Source of the DNA: Bacteroidetes bacterium GWC2_46_850
Lineage (GTDB): Bacteria; Bacteroidota; Bacteroidia; Bacteroidales; Dysgonomonadaceae
Assembly: GCA_001768325.1 (NCBI GenBank)
Contig: MENQ01000024.1
Span: 186,001-250,000 of the forward strand
Direction: 5' to 3'
DNA length: 64,000 nucleotides
This document shows positions 34,521 to 43,570 of the stretch, in pieces. The notes beneath the pieces are model-generated. The model saw only the letters and a program-made list of their open reading frames with translations, ran no database searches and was not told the DNA's origin. The translations under genes and the position numbers were made by a program. Numbering within the stretch: the first letter of the stretch is position 1; every line of letters starts with the position of its first letter.

Positions 34521-36512
34521 ATGTGTATCAGAAAGAGAATATTACAGTTAATACTGTGTATCGCGGTCATTTTAATGGTGGTTTCTTGTAATGACTATCT
34601 GGATAGACCGCCTTTATCGAATATTACTCCTGAAGAATATCTTTGGGACGAATCTCAGTTGGCATCGTACGCTATCTCACGTTATACATCTGTTTTTCCA
34701 ACACATGAACGTAATAAATGGGGAACTTTTGAGATAGACGGTAATACCGATAATCAAGCAGCGGTAAGTATGGACAATAAATATGCACCGGGTATGTGGA
34801 GAGTAGGTAATACTGGTGGAGATTGGGATTTCAGTTTTATTTATCAATGCAATTATTTTCTGGAGACAGTCCTATCTAGAATAAGTAACGAGCAGATGTC
34901 AGAAACTGATAATATCCGTCACTACATCGGGGAAATGTATTTTTTGAGGGCTTACGAGTATTTTCGAAAGTTACAGACATTGGGTGATTTTCCCATTGTA
35001 ACTATGGTTTTGCCTGATGAAATGGAAGCGCTTACTGAAGCTAGTAAACGTATGCCTCGCAATGAAGTTGCTCGTTTTATCTTATCTGACCTAGAAAAAG
35101 CAGCCGAGTATTTGAAAGAAACTTCACCAGATGGCAAAAAGAACCGAATCTCTCGTCTATGTACTTACCTGATGATTTCACGTGTAGCCTTATTCGAGGC
35201 TACTTGGTTGAAATATTTTAAAGGAACAGCATTTGTGCCTAATGGAAATGGATGGCCTGGCAAAACTAAAGATTATAATGCCTCGTATCAATATCCTTCT
35301 GGAAGTATAGATAATGAGATTAATTTTTTCTTCGAAAAGTCTATGGTCGCAGCCAAAGTAGTTGCCGATGCTGTAAAATTGGTTGAAAATACGGGAATAA
35401 TTGAATCTCCCGGGAATGAAAACCCGTATTATAACATGTTTGCTGCAGTCGATTTGTCAGGATTCACAGAAATTCTTCTTTGGAGAAAATATGATAAAGG
35501 ATTGGGCATAACACATAATGTGTCGGTTTTCGGTCAGCATAATAACAATGGCTCTGGAACTACAAGAGGTATGACTGAAAGCTTTCTTATGGCTAACGGA
35601 TTGCCTATTTATGCGGAAGGTTCAGGATACCAGGGGGATGATTTTATAGCAGATGTAAGAAAGGATCGAGACGGCCGTTTACATCTATTCCTGAAAGAGC
35701 CAGGACAAATCAACGTGCTGTTAAATCCAGATATGGGAAGCCATACAACTCCCGTTGAACCAGTACCCGGTATATATTTTGCATCAACAACACGGTACAA
35801 TACCGGATATACTCTGCGAAAAGGAGCATCGTACGATGGCGCACAATGTGATAATAATGGAGGATATAGTGGTAGTATTATTTTTCGTGCCACCGAAGCG
35901 TATCTCAACTATATTGAAGCTTGTTATGAGAAAAACGGAACGCTAGATGCGGATGCTACAGCTTATTGGAGAGCTATACGTATGCGAGGAGGAGTTGATC
36001 CCGATTTCAATAAAACCATCGCAGCTACAGAAATGTCTAAAGAAACTTTGGACTGGGGAGCTTACTCGGCGGGAGTTTTAATTGCCCCCACTTTGTATAA
36101 TATCCGCCGTGAGCGTCGTAATGAGTTAATGGCAGAAGGCTTACGTTACATGGATATAAAGCGTTGGAGAGCCTTGGACCAACTTATCACTACCCCATAT
36201 CATATAGAAGGGTTTAAATTATGGGGACCTATGAAAGAGTGGTATGATGATAATGTTCTCGTGTATGGGGCGGATAATCCTAACTCCGTGGTTTCTGATC
36301 CGGCACTTAGCCAGTATCTCCGACCATATGAGCTTTCGAATAAATCAATCTCGTTTGAAGGCTGTAAATGGACTATGGCTCATTATTTGAGTCCGATTGC
36401 TACGCAGCATTTCGAGATAACTTCTATAGGAAGTGAAGATTATTCGACATCTCCCATCTATCAAAATCCAGGTTGGAAAATCGAACCGGGAAGTGCCCCG
36501 GATGGATTTTGA
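34521..36512 (+). CDS. SusD/RagB-family outer-membrane glycan-binding lipoprotein
   Basis: A 663-residue SusD-like lipoprotein with lipobox VVSC (C23). The N-terminal SusD-like region includes CNDYLDRPPLSNITPEEYLW and IYQCNYFLETVLSR. TPR-like helices follow (IGEMYFLRAYEYFRKLQTLG), then the C-terminal RagB/SusD region with FRATEAYLNYIEACYEKN and IRRERRNELMAEGLRYMDIKRW, a strongly conserved signature. It caps the SusC channel and binds glycan. It is encoded 12 bases after susC. It is longer than SusD of B. thetaiotaomicron, with insertions in the middle that may set ligand preference. Confidence 0.94.
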   Translation: MCIRKRILQLILCIAVILMVVSCNDYLDRPPLSNITPEEYLWDESQLASYAISRYTSVFPTHERNKWGTFEIDGNTDNQAAVSMDNKYAPGMWRVGNTGGDWDFSFIYQCNYFLETVLSRISNEQMSETDNIRHYIGEMYFLRAYEYFRKLQTLGDFPIVTMVLPDEMEALTEASKRMPRNEVARFILSDLEKAAEYLKETSPDGKKNRISRLCTYLMISRVALFEATWLKYFKGTAFVPNGNGWPGKTKDYNASYQYPSGSIDNEINFFFEKSMVAAKVVADAVKLVENTGIIESPGNENPYYNMFAAVDLSGFTEILLWRKYDKGLGITHNVSVFGQHNNNGSGTTRGMTESFLMANGLPIYAEGSGYQGDDFIADVRKDRDGRLHLFLKEPGQINVLLNPDMGSHTTPVEPVPGIYFASTTRYNTGYTLRKGASYDGAQCDNNGGYSGSIIFRATEAYLNYIEACYEKNGTLDADATAYWRAIRMRGGVDPDFNKTIAATEMSKETLDWGAYSAGVLIAPTLYNIRRERRNELMAEGLRYMDIKRWRALDQLITTPYHIEGFKLWGPMKEWYDDNVLVYGADNPNSVVSDPALSQYLRPYELSNKSISFEGCKWTMAHYLSPIATQHFEITSIGSEDYSTSPIYQNPGWKIEPGSAPDGF

Positions 36513-36534
36513 ATAATGATGGATGATTATTACT

Positions 36535-36585
36535 TTTCATGTACATCTGGATGTTAAAAATTCATACATCTAGATGTACATGAAA
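36535..36585 (+). repeat. 20-bp stem-loop after susD
   Basis: The 5' arm 36535-36554 (starts TTTCATGTACATC) pairs with the 3' arm 36566-36585 (ends GTACATGAAA) at 19 of 20 positions, the mismatch being G-U compatible. The loop is 11 bases and there is no T run. It could stabilise the susCD message, attenuate read-through or bind a protein. Confidence 0.65.
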
Positions 36586-36678
36586 TGAATGCTCGAAATC
36601 TGAAATATCTCCGATTAAGACAACTGAAGAGAGTTGGATTGAAAAAATATTATTCGTGTAATAGGACAAAATGTTGAG

Positions 36679-39378
36679 ATGAAGAATATTTTATTATTGA
36701 TAGTCTTTTTAACGTGGATGTTTTCCTGTTCAGAACAAAGAAATAGGATTGATCTATCGGGAGAGTGGAGAGTGAAAATCGACTCGGTTTATCATACAGT
36801 TGTTCTTCCGGGATCTCTTGCTGAAAACAGGGTAGGTGTTCAACCCACGGATTCATTGACGAACAGGCTGACCGAAACATATCATTACGAGGGAGCTGCC
36901 CTATATGAAAAAGAGGTGATGATCCCTTCATCATGGGTAAATCGTCCGGTAGAATTGTATATAGAGCGCTCGAAAGTGTCGGAATTATACATGAACGGAA
37001 AACCGGTCGGTCGCCGGAACAGTGTTTCCACTCCCCATGTCTACAGGATCGACTCGATGTTCGAAGCGGGTAAAAACCAGATAGCCATAAAAGTGGACAA
37101 TACCAAAAACCTGCTCCCATTAGGAGGTTCACATGCATATTCAGAACACACCCAAACCAACTGGAACGGTATCCTTGGTGATTTTTATTTGCGGATGCTG
37201 CCGAACATATCCATCAGGCAAATAAGAATTGACAGTTCAGTTGACGGGCATAGCACGATCCGGGTTTCCCTCTTCAATCATACCCAAACCCTTTTCGAAA
37301 ACGAAGAGATCAGGATTACCATTAAAAATAAGGAGGGAAAAATTGTTTCACATGAAAACAGAATGGTAAACGTGATTCCGGGTGATTCAGAACACGCGAT
37401 AGAAACTTATCTTTCTAATCCCGACTTATGGGATGAATATTCGCCGGCGCTTTACACGTTTCAAGTTGATGTGGGAGGGGACGACACAAAGATTATTCAT
37501 AGTGGAATCAGGGATTTTAGCACGCGGGGGACACAATTCGTGAACAATGGTCGGACTGTTTTCCTGCGTGGTAAAAATGAGTGCGGGATTTTCCCGATTA
37601 CCGGGTACGCGAGCATGGAAGTTGATGACTGGAAAAGGTATTTCTCAATTGTCCGCTCTTATGGTCTTAATCATGTGCGGTTTCATTCGTGGACACCCCC
37701 TGAAGCCGCTTTTGTAGCCGCAGACGAGATAGGTGTATTCCTGCAACCGGAGTTGCCTTTGTGGGGGACCTACCATGAGTCAGACACAACCCTCATCTCC
37801 TACATGATGCAGGAAGGGTACCGGATAATGGAGGAGTACGGTAATCATCCCTCGTTTGTTATGCTTAGCCTCGGAAACGAGCTGGAGGGCGATACCGTGG
37901 TAATGGCGCGTGTCGTGAGAGGGTTAAAAGAGGTGGATAATCGCCCTCTTTATGCATTGGGGACAAACAATCATTACTGGAACCCGCAGACACACCCGGA
38001 GGAAGATTTCTTTGTGGCCATGCGGCAGGGAGAAGTAGCCCCCAATAACAGTACCGATTTGCGGGGCTCGTTCTCTTTTGCCGATTCTGATCAGGGCGGT
38101 ATAATCAATAGTCTTCCGCCCGACACCTATCGTAATTTTTCATCGGCCAATCAAAATTTGGGCAAGCCTGCCATAGGCCATGAGACGGGACAGTACCAGG
38201 TATATCCTGACTTTAAGGAAATTGACAAATACTGCGGTGTATTGCGCCCCCTCAACCTGATGATTTTTAAAAAAAGGTTGAAACAGTCAGGAATGGGTGA
38301 GCAAGCTGAAGCATTTCTGAAAGCCTCGGGTGCCTTGGCAGCTTTGTGTTACAGAGAGGAGATCGAGATGGCGTTACGTACGCCCGATTTTGGTGGATTT
38401 CAATTACTCGACTTACAAGATTATCCCGGGCAAGGGACCGCCTTGGTGGGTATCCTCGATGCTTTCATGGAATCAAAAGGAGTTGTTTCACGGGAGAAAT
38501 GGACTGAATTCTGCAGGGATATCGTACCGCTGGCACGCTTCCCGAAATATTGCTGGTATAACGATGAGGTGTTTACCGCGAAGATACAGATTGCCCATTA
38601 CGGGCAAACGGATATTATCGATGAACGAGTCACATGTTCATTGTCCACTGCATCTGGTGAAACGTTTTATAGTAAAGATATCCATTGCCCCATCATCTCA
38701 CAAGGACGACTCAACTCGGTGGTGACGCTCGATATTCCGTTGAATGAAATAGGTGATCCGGCGAAGATAACGTTTGAAATTGCCATGAAAGAGACGGGTT
38801 TGCGGAATTCGTGGGATATCTGGGTATATCCGCGCTACGACAGTAAAACGCCCATTGCCGAATCCAGTTTTGATGGGGTAGTCGTTACGCGTGATAAAGC
38901 GCTTTTTGAGAAACTATATAAATCGGGCAGCCCTGTTTTATATATCCCCATGGAGGAGGATGTCCTTGAACGATCGGTTGGCGGTCTGTTTACCACCGAT
39001 TTTTGGAATTACAACGTGTTTAAAGGGGTTGCCGAAAGCCTCGGGAAGGAGCCCTCACCCGGCACGTTGGGATTATTGATAAATGACCCGGGACATGGGA
39101 TATTCAACTCTTTTCCAACAGATTATCATGCAAGCTGGCAGTGGTGGCATATCGTGAAAAATTCACGTCCAATTATACTGGACAATATGCCGGCCGAGTA
39201 TCTTCCCATCGTGCAGGTGATTGATAACTTCGACCGCAACCATAAATTGGGGTTAATCTATCAGCTGCCGGGTAGCAGCGCACTGGTCTGTTCGTCAGAT
39301 TTGTTCGCATGCAGCGATGAACCGGAAGTGAATGCATTGTTTCATAGTTTGTTGGAATATTTGAAAGAAAAAGAATGA
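36679..39378 (+). CDS. Glycoside hydrolase family 2 lipoprotein, second of three
   Basis: An 899-residue GH2 enzyme, paralogue of the two others in the locus. The signal peptide ends at MFSC (C17). Landmarks are GRTVFLRGKNECGIFP, VRFHSWTPPEAAF, NHPSFVMLSLGNELEG with E401 as predicted acid/base, and AIGHETGQYQVYP with E502 as predicted nucleophile; the FQLLDLQDYPGQGTALVG segment follows. The C-terminal accessory region (LLINDPGHGIFNSFPTDYHA) is present but more divergent than in the other two. It is the first gene after the susD stem-loop and is followed by the SGNH gene 22 bases later. The substrate is not certain. Confidence 0.9.
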   Translation: MKNILLLIVFLTWMFSCSEQRNRIDLSGEWRVKIDSVYHTVVLPGSLAENRVGVQPTDSLTNRLTETYHYEGAALYEKEVMIPSSWVNRPVELYIERSKVSELYMNGKPVGRRNSVSTPHVYRIDSMFEAGKNQIAIKVDNTKNLLPLGGSHAYSEHTQTNWNGILGDFYLRMLPNISIRQIRIDSSVDGHSTIRVSLFNHTQTLFENEEIRITIKNKEGKIVSHENRMVNVIPGDSEHAIETYLSNPDLWDEYSPALYTFQVDVGGDDTKIIHSGIRDFSTRGTQFVNNGRTVFLRGKNECGIFPITGYASMEVDDWKRYFSIVRSYGLNHVRFHSWTPPEAAFVAADEIGVFLQPELPLWGTYHESDTTLISYMMQEGYRIMEEYGNHPSFVMLSLGNELEGDTVVMARVVRGLKEVDNRPLYALGTNNHYWNPQTHPEEDFFVAMRQGEVAPNNSTDLRGSFSFADSDQGGIINSLPPDTYRNFSSANQNLGKPAIGHETGQYQVYPDFKEIDKYCGVLRPLNLMIFKKRLKQSGMGEQAEAFLKASGALAALCYREEIEMALRTPDFGGFQLLDLQDYPGQGTALVGILDAFMESKGVVSREKWTEFCRDIVPLARFPKYCWYNDEVFTAKIQIAHYGQTDIIDERVTCSLSTASGETFYSKDIHCPIISQGRLNSVVTLDIPLNEIGDPAKITFEIAMKETGLRNSWDIWVYPRYDSKTPIAESSFDGVVVTRDKALFEKLYKSGSPVLYIPMEEDVLERSVGGLFTTDFWNYNVFKGVAESLGKEPSPGTLGLLINDPGHGIFNSFPTDYHASWQWWHIVKNSRPIILDNMPAEYLPIVQVIDNFDRNHKLGLIYQLPGSSALVCSSDLFACSDEPEVNALFHSLLEYLKEKE

Positions 39379-39400
39379 GTATTAAATAACTTGTTTGCAG

Positions 39401-40123
39401 ATGAGATATATTATTTTATGCATATCAATTTTGTTCTCGTTGACCAATTTGGCGCAAACGGGGCAAACAGAGGATTATCTGGAAGATATTCGGCGAAAGT
39501 TACAAAAAAAATGGCCGCATAACAAAACGATCAATCTGGTGTTTCATGGTCACAGCGTACCTTCCGGTTATTTCAATACACCCCATGTAAGGACAATGGA
39601 GGCATATCCGCAACAGGTATTGGAGGCAGTTAAGTCGATTTATCCATATGCCGTCGTCAATTCAATAACCACGGCGATTGGAGGAGAGAATGCAGAACAA
39701 GGAGCAGAGCGATTCAATCGGGATGTACTTTGTCACAAACCGGATGTCTTGTTTGTTGATTACGCATTGAATGACAGAGCGATTGGACTTGATAAATCAC
39801 GTTTGGCTTGGAAGGAGATGATAAAGACCGCGCAGGAACATGGTATCAAAGTGATCTTGTTAACCCCCACCCCCGATTTAACGGAGGATATACTGGATGA
39901 TAACTCTCCGCTGGAACAATTTAGCATACAGATACGGGAACTCTCAGAAGAATATGGGACGGGACTGGTGGATAGCTATGATGCCTTTAAACAAAAGAGG
40001 AGAAACGGCGAGAAATTAAATGCTTTCATGAGTCAAAGCAACCATCCAAATGCAAGGGGACATGAAGTGGTGAAAGAGCTGATTCTTTCTTATTTTTCTG
40101 AAGAAAACCAATTGTTAAAATAG
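39401..40123 (+). CDS. SGNH/GDSL-type hydrolase, secreted
   Basis: A 240-residue protein with a signal peptide (MRYIILCISILFSLTNLAQ) and an SGNH hydrolase fold. Block I is HGHSVPSG with S52 as nucleophile (GHS in place of GDS), YALND supplies the Asn block, and NHPNARGH holds the catalytic H215. The Asp normally three residues before that His is a Gln here, so it may work with a Ser-His dyad or use another acid. A carbohydrate esterase, for example a deacetylase of the PUL substrate, is the best guess. The ATG at 39401 is preferred over TTG at 39395. Sulfatase follows 8 bases later. Confidence 0.82.
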   Translation: MRYIILCISILFSLTNLAQTGQTEDYLEDIRRKLQKKWPHNKTINLVFHGHSVPSGYFNTPHVRTMEAYPQQVLEAVKSIYPYAVVNSITTAIGGENAEQGAERFNRDVLCHKPDVLFVDYALNDRAIGLDKSRLAWKEMIKTAQEHGIKVILLTPTPDLTEDILDDNSPLEQFSIQIRELSEEYGTGLVDSYDAFKQKRRNGEKLNAFMSQSNHPNARGHEVVKELILSYFSEENQLLK

Positions 40124-40131
40124 TAAGGAAT

Positions 40132-41655
40132 ATGATGTATAAACTCTTAAAAAAGATGATGAATAGATGGAGATGGTCATTCCTTCCGGGAATATTCATG
40201 GGCTCGTTCTTAAATTCATCGGCGATGGATAGTTCCAAGCAATCATTGCCTAACGTTGTTTTTGTGATGGCCGACGATATTGGTTATGGGGATTTGGGGT
40301 GCTACGGAGCTACCAGAGTTAAAACACCCGCAATAGATGAGTTGGCAAAACATGGCGTCCGTTTTAATCAAGCCTACGCACCTGCAGCTACTAGCAGCCC
40401 GTCGCGTTACGCATTTCTGACTGGTGCGTATGCTTGGCGTGAAGGAGTTAGCATATTGCCCGCTAACGCCCACCTCTCTATTGATAAAAATACTTATACA
40501 CTGCCTAAAATATTTAAAGAGGCGGGTTATACGACCGGGATAGTGGGTAAGTGGCATCTAGGGCTGGGTAGCCAAGAGAGTGAAGTGGATTTTAATGAGC
40601 CCATCGAACATGGGCCACTAACCATCGGCTTCGATTATGCTTATTACTTTCCCGCGACCAACGATCGTGTACCCTGTATATACATCGAAAATAACCGAGT
40701 CGTGAACCTGAGAGCAGATCAGCCTATCCGAATATCCTATAGCCAGAATATAAGTGAGGACCCTACCGGAGAGGAACATCCTGAACTATTGATAATGGAT
40801 GAACTGACTGGGTATCACAATGGCACTATCATAAATGGAGTTAGTCGGATAGGATACATGAGAGGAGGGGAGGATGCCCGTTGGGATGATGAAAAAATGT
40901 CGGAACATTTGCTTGGAAAAACAATCGACTTTATAGAAAAAAATAGAGACACCCCCTTCTTTTTATACTATGCGCCACATAATGCCCATGAACCCAGGAT
41001 ACCCTCTGAACGGTTTAGGGGGAAATCAGAAGCAGGCATTTATGGTGATGTAATTGAAGAGTTGGATTATTGCATTGATCAATTGGTGAAATCGCTTAAA
41101 GAGAAAGGACTATACGAAAATACAATTCTACTGATAACTAGTGATAACGGCCCGATGGTGAAAGAAGGATACGACGACGATGCCCTTGAGAATCTAAACG
41201 GGCATGATCCGTATAATCAACTAAGAGGTGCGAAGTATTCGCTCTATGAAGGGGGAACAAGAGTTCCTTTTATTTGTTCTTGGCCAGCCCGCATGAAAAA
41301 AGGGTTTACGCAGGAGCAGCCATTTACTTATCTGGATATGCTTGCTACATTTGCACGAATGCTTCATGTTCGTTTATCCCTTAATAACAGAAAAGATAGC
41401 CGCGATGCGTCGGAGTTGTTTTTCAATGAGGCCGCTAAACCGTACCGAGAGTACATCCTTACTCAAAACAACAATGGTGCGATTGCTATTCGTTTTGGCG
41501 ACTGGAAGTATATTCCTGCCCAGGAGAATAAACAAGATGAGCTTTACAATCTTAAGCAGGACCCTTCAGAGCAGCATAATATGAAAAAAGTCCGCCCGAA
41601 GATCGTGAGAAAAATTGAAGGAATACTCGATAAGTATCAAATCGAAATAGAGTGA
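40132..41655 (+). CDS. Sulfatase of family S1, serine-type
   Basis: A 507-residue arylsulfatase-like enzyme that hydrolyses sulfate esters of glycans. The active-site signature is S88-S-P-S-R (TSSPSRYAFLTGAY), a serine-type site in which Ser would be oxidised to formylglycine by an anaerobic sulfatase-maturating enzyme. Metal-binding MADDIGYGDLGCYG at the start and TGIVGKWHLGLG, PHNAHEP, TSDNGP and the C-terminal subdomain are all present. A signal peptide is likely after a charged N-terminus (SFLPGIFMGSFLNSSA), which means periplasm or surface. No maturase gene is in this window. The two ATG codons at 40132 and 40135 are both possible starts. Confidence 0.92.
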   Translation: MMYKLLKKMMNRWRWSFLPGIFMGSFLNSSAMDSSKQSLPNVVFVMADDIGYGDLGCYGATRVKTPAIDELAKHGVRFNQAYAPAATSSPSRYAFLTGAYAWREGVSILPANAHLSIDKNTYTLPKIFKEAGYTTGIVGKWHLGLGSQESEVDFNEPIEHGPLTIGFDYAYYFPATNDRVPCIYIENNRVVNLRADQPIRISYSQNISEDPTGEEHPELLIMDELTGYHNGTIINGVSRIGYMRGGEDARWDDEKMSEHLLGKTIDFIEKNRDTPFFLYYAPHNAHEPRIPSERFRGKSEAGIYGDVIEELDYCIDQLVKSLKEKGLYENTILLITSDNGPMVKEGYDDDALENLNGHDPYNQLRGAKYSLYEGGTRVPFICSWPARMKKGFTQEQPFTYLDMLATFARMLHVRLSLNNRKDSRDASELFFNEAAKPYREYILTQNNNGAIAIRFGDWKYIPAQENKQDELYNLKQDPSEQHNMKKVRPKIVRKIEGILDKYQIEIE

Positions 41656-41657
41656 AA

Positions 41658-43568
41658 ATGATAAGAATAATCATCGCCTTTTTACTATTTCTTCCTTTTG
41701 CCGTGCCGGCAAAGGAAAGTAATTACTACTTCTTCTCCATGGAAGATGTCGAGAATATTCGTTCCTCGTCTCAAACAGAGTGGGGGCAGGCTATCATAGA
41801 AAAACAGAAGGAGATAGTGGATGAACGAAGAAAGCATTCTTTGCGTGTTCCCCTGTTGGAGGGAGGACACCTGCACGATTACTTCTGTCCGATACATAAT
41901 CAGGTTTTCCGTTTTGATTGGGAAAACCCCCACGCGCATTACTGTGTTTTATGCGACAAATACTGGAAAGATAACAATCGGTTCGATTGGGCCTGGATCA
42001 ACCATGTACATCTGCACAACAGGGTATACCTTACAGCCTGCATGTACTTGTATCTTGTCACGGAGGAGGTACGGTACGCGGAATATATTCGGGATATGAT
42101 GCTGGATTACGCATCCAAGTATCCTACCTATATGAATCACGATACCGCGAGGGGAGCAGGCCCGTGGGGTGGCAAGATGTTCGGGCAGAGCCTCGATGAA
42201 GCGGTATGGGCGAGTGAAGCCTGTCGAGCATATAGAATAGCACAACCCGTGATGACCAATAAAGAGATCCGCAAAATCGAAACTGGTTATTTGACCCCTT
42301 GCGCCGATCTGTTATTGCGGCGCCGTGGCGATGCAAATTGGCAAGTTTGGCACAACAGCGGTTTGATAGCGCTGGGCATTGCCTTGGAGAACGATAGCAT
42401 CATCAATACAGCGGTCAATGATCCCGAATGCGGCTATCATGTTCAAATGGAACGGCATGTTCGGGATGACGGATGGTGGAGCGAAGGTTCACCGGTTTAT
42501 CATTATTACCCGCTACAGGCAATGCTGTTATCGGCCGACGCCGTCCGCTGCCGGGGTATTGACTTGTATGACGATAAGCTCTATAAGATGCTTGCTGCTC
42601 CTGCTTCGGCGGTATATGCCGACCTGTTTTTTCCATCACACAACGACGGGTGGTATGGAGAGTCACTGGTGGCTCAGGCTCATTTATACGAAATGGCCCA
42701 AGTGAGATACCAGGATCCTTTCTTCATGGACGTGCTGCGACAGTGTTATCGTTATACTGAAAGAAACTCGGTAGAGGCTCTCTTGAATCATACCCGTATT
42801 CCAGCTGCTTCAAATCTAGCATCTTGGCCTTCGGTTTATTTCAAGGATGCAGGATTCGCGGTATTGCGTTCCGGCGAAAAAACCGCGGTACTAAAATATG
42901 GATCGCATGGCGGAGGCCATGGACATCCCGACAAGTTATCAATCTCCTTTCATGACGGGGAGAAGGAGATCGTGACCGACATGGGTACTTCGGCATATGG
43001 GGTTCCCGCATTTACCGGTTGGTACAGGAAGACATTGTCTCATAGCACGCTCACTGTCGATGGAAAAGATCAACGCGCAACGGCAGGTGAACTTGTCTCA
43101 TTTGAAACAACCCGAAAGGGCGGGAAGGTCAAAGCCCAGGTATCAGACGCATACTCCGGGGTGATCATGGAAAGGCAGCTAACCATGCAAAAGAATAAGT
43201 TAATAGACCTGTTTACCGCAACCTCCGCAGAAGCACACCTGTATGACTACGTGCTAATTTTAACCGAGGAACCTTTTTTTACACATGAAGGGGAGGCTGT
43301 TGTATTGGATGACGCACCGGCTTATGGTTATATCACGAACGCGACGAAAAGAACGATGTCGGGTTTCTTCAGTTGCAAAATGGGTAATGCTACCTTAACT
43401 ATTAGTCTGCCTGACACGCTGCAGTTTGAAGTAATCACCGGGGAAGCCCCGGGAATACCGCCGGGCAATGAAAGGGTAAACGAGAAATACCCCGAACATC
43501 TTTGCTATCCCCTGATTATACGTTTAAAACATAAAGAGTTGAAAATAAGAACCGAGTGGCAATTTTAA
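41658..43568 (+). CDS. Heparinase II/III-type polysaccharide lyase
   Basis: A 636-residue secreted lyase expected to cleave uronic-acid glycosidic bonds by beta-elimination, giving unsaturated ends for GH88. Signal peptide: MIRIIIAFLLFLPFAVPA. The N-terminal alpha/alpha toroid contains WQVWHNSGLIALG and DDGWWSEGSPVYHYYPLQAM. The C-terminal beta-sandwich starts near HGGGHGHPDKLSISFHDG (about 415-432), a hallmark of heparinase II/III proteins. An unusual C77-x2-H80 and C96-x2-C99 set lies before the toroid and may bind zinc. Family number (PL12, 15, 21, 33) is not decided. ATG at 41658 is chosen; a GTG at 41652 would overlap the sulfatase stop. Confidence 0.85.
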   Translation: MIRIIIAFLLFLPFAVPAKESNYYFFSMEDVENIRSSSQTEWGQAIIEKQKEIVDERRKHSLRVPLLEGGHLHDYFCPIHNQVFRFDWENPHAHYCVLCDKYWKDNNRFDWAWINHVHLHNRVYLTACMYLYLVTEEVRYAEYIRDMMLDYASKYPTYMNHDTARGAGPWGGKMFGQSLDEAVWASEACRAYRIAQPVMTNKEIRKIETGYLTPCADLLLRRRGDANWQVWHNSGLIALGIALENDSIINTAVNDPECGYHVQMERHVRDDGWWSEGSPVYHYYPLQAMLLSADAVRCRGIDLYDDKLYKMLAAPASAVYADLFFPSHNDGWYGESLVAQAHLYEMAQVRYQDPFFMDVLRQCYRYTERNSVEALLNHTRIPAASNLASWPSVYFKDAGFAVLRSGEKTAVLKYGSHGGGHGHPDKLSISFHDGEKEIVTDMGTSAYGVPAFTGWYRKTLSHSTLTVDGKDQRATAGELVSFETTRKGGKVKAQVSDAYSGVIMERQLTMQKNKLIDLFTATSAEAHLYDYVLILTEEPFFTHEGEAVVLDDAPAYGYITNATKRTMSGFFSCKMGNATLTISLPDTLQFEVITGEAPGIPPGNERVNEKYPEHLCYPLIIRLKHKELKIRTEWQF

Positions 43569-43570
43569 TT

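Noticed and set aside
41821-42705. Alternative-frame reading frames inside the lyase gene
   Set aside because: The lyase frame has full family motifs throughout; the others are shadows.
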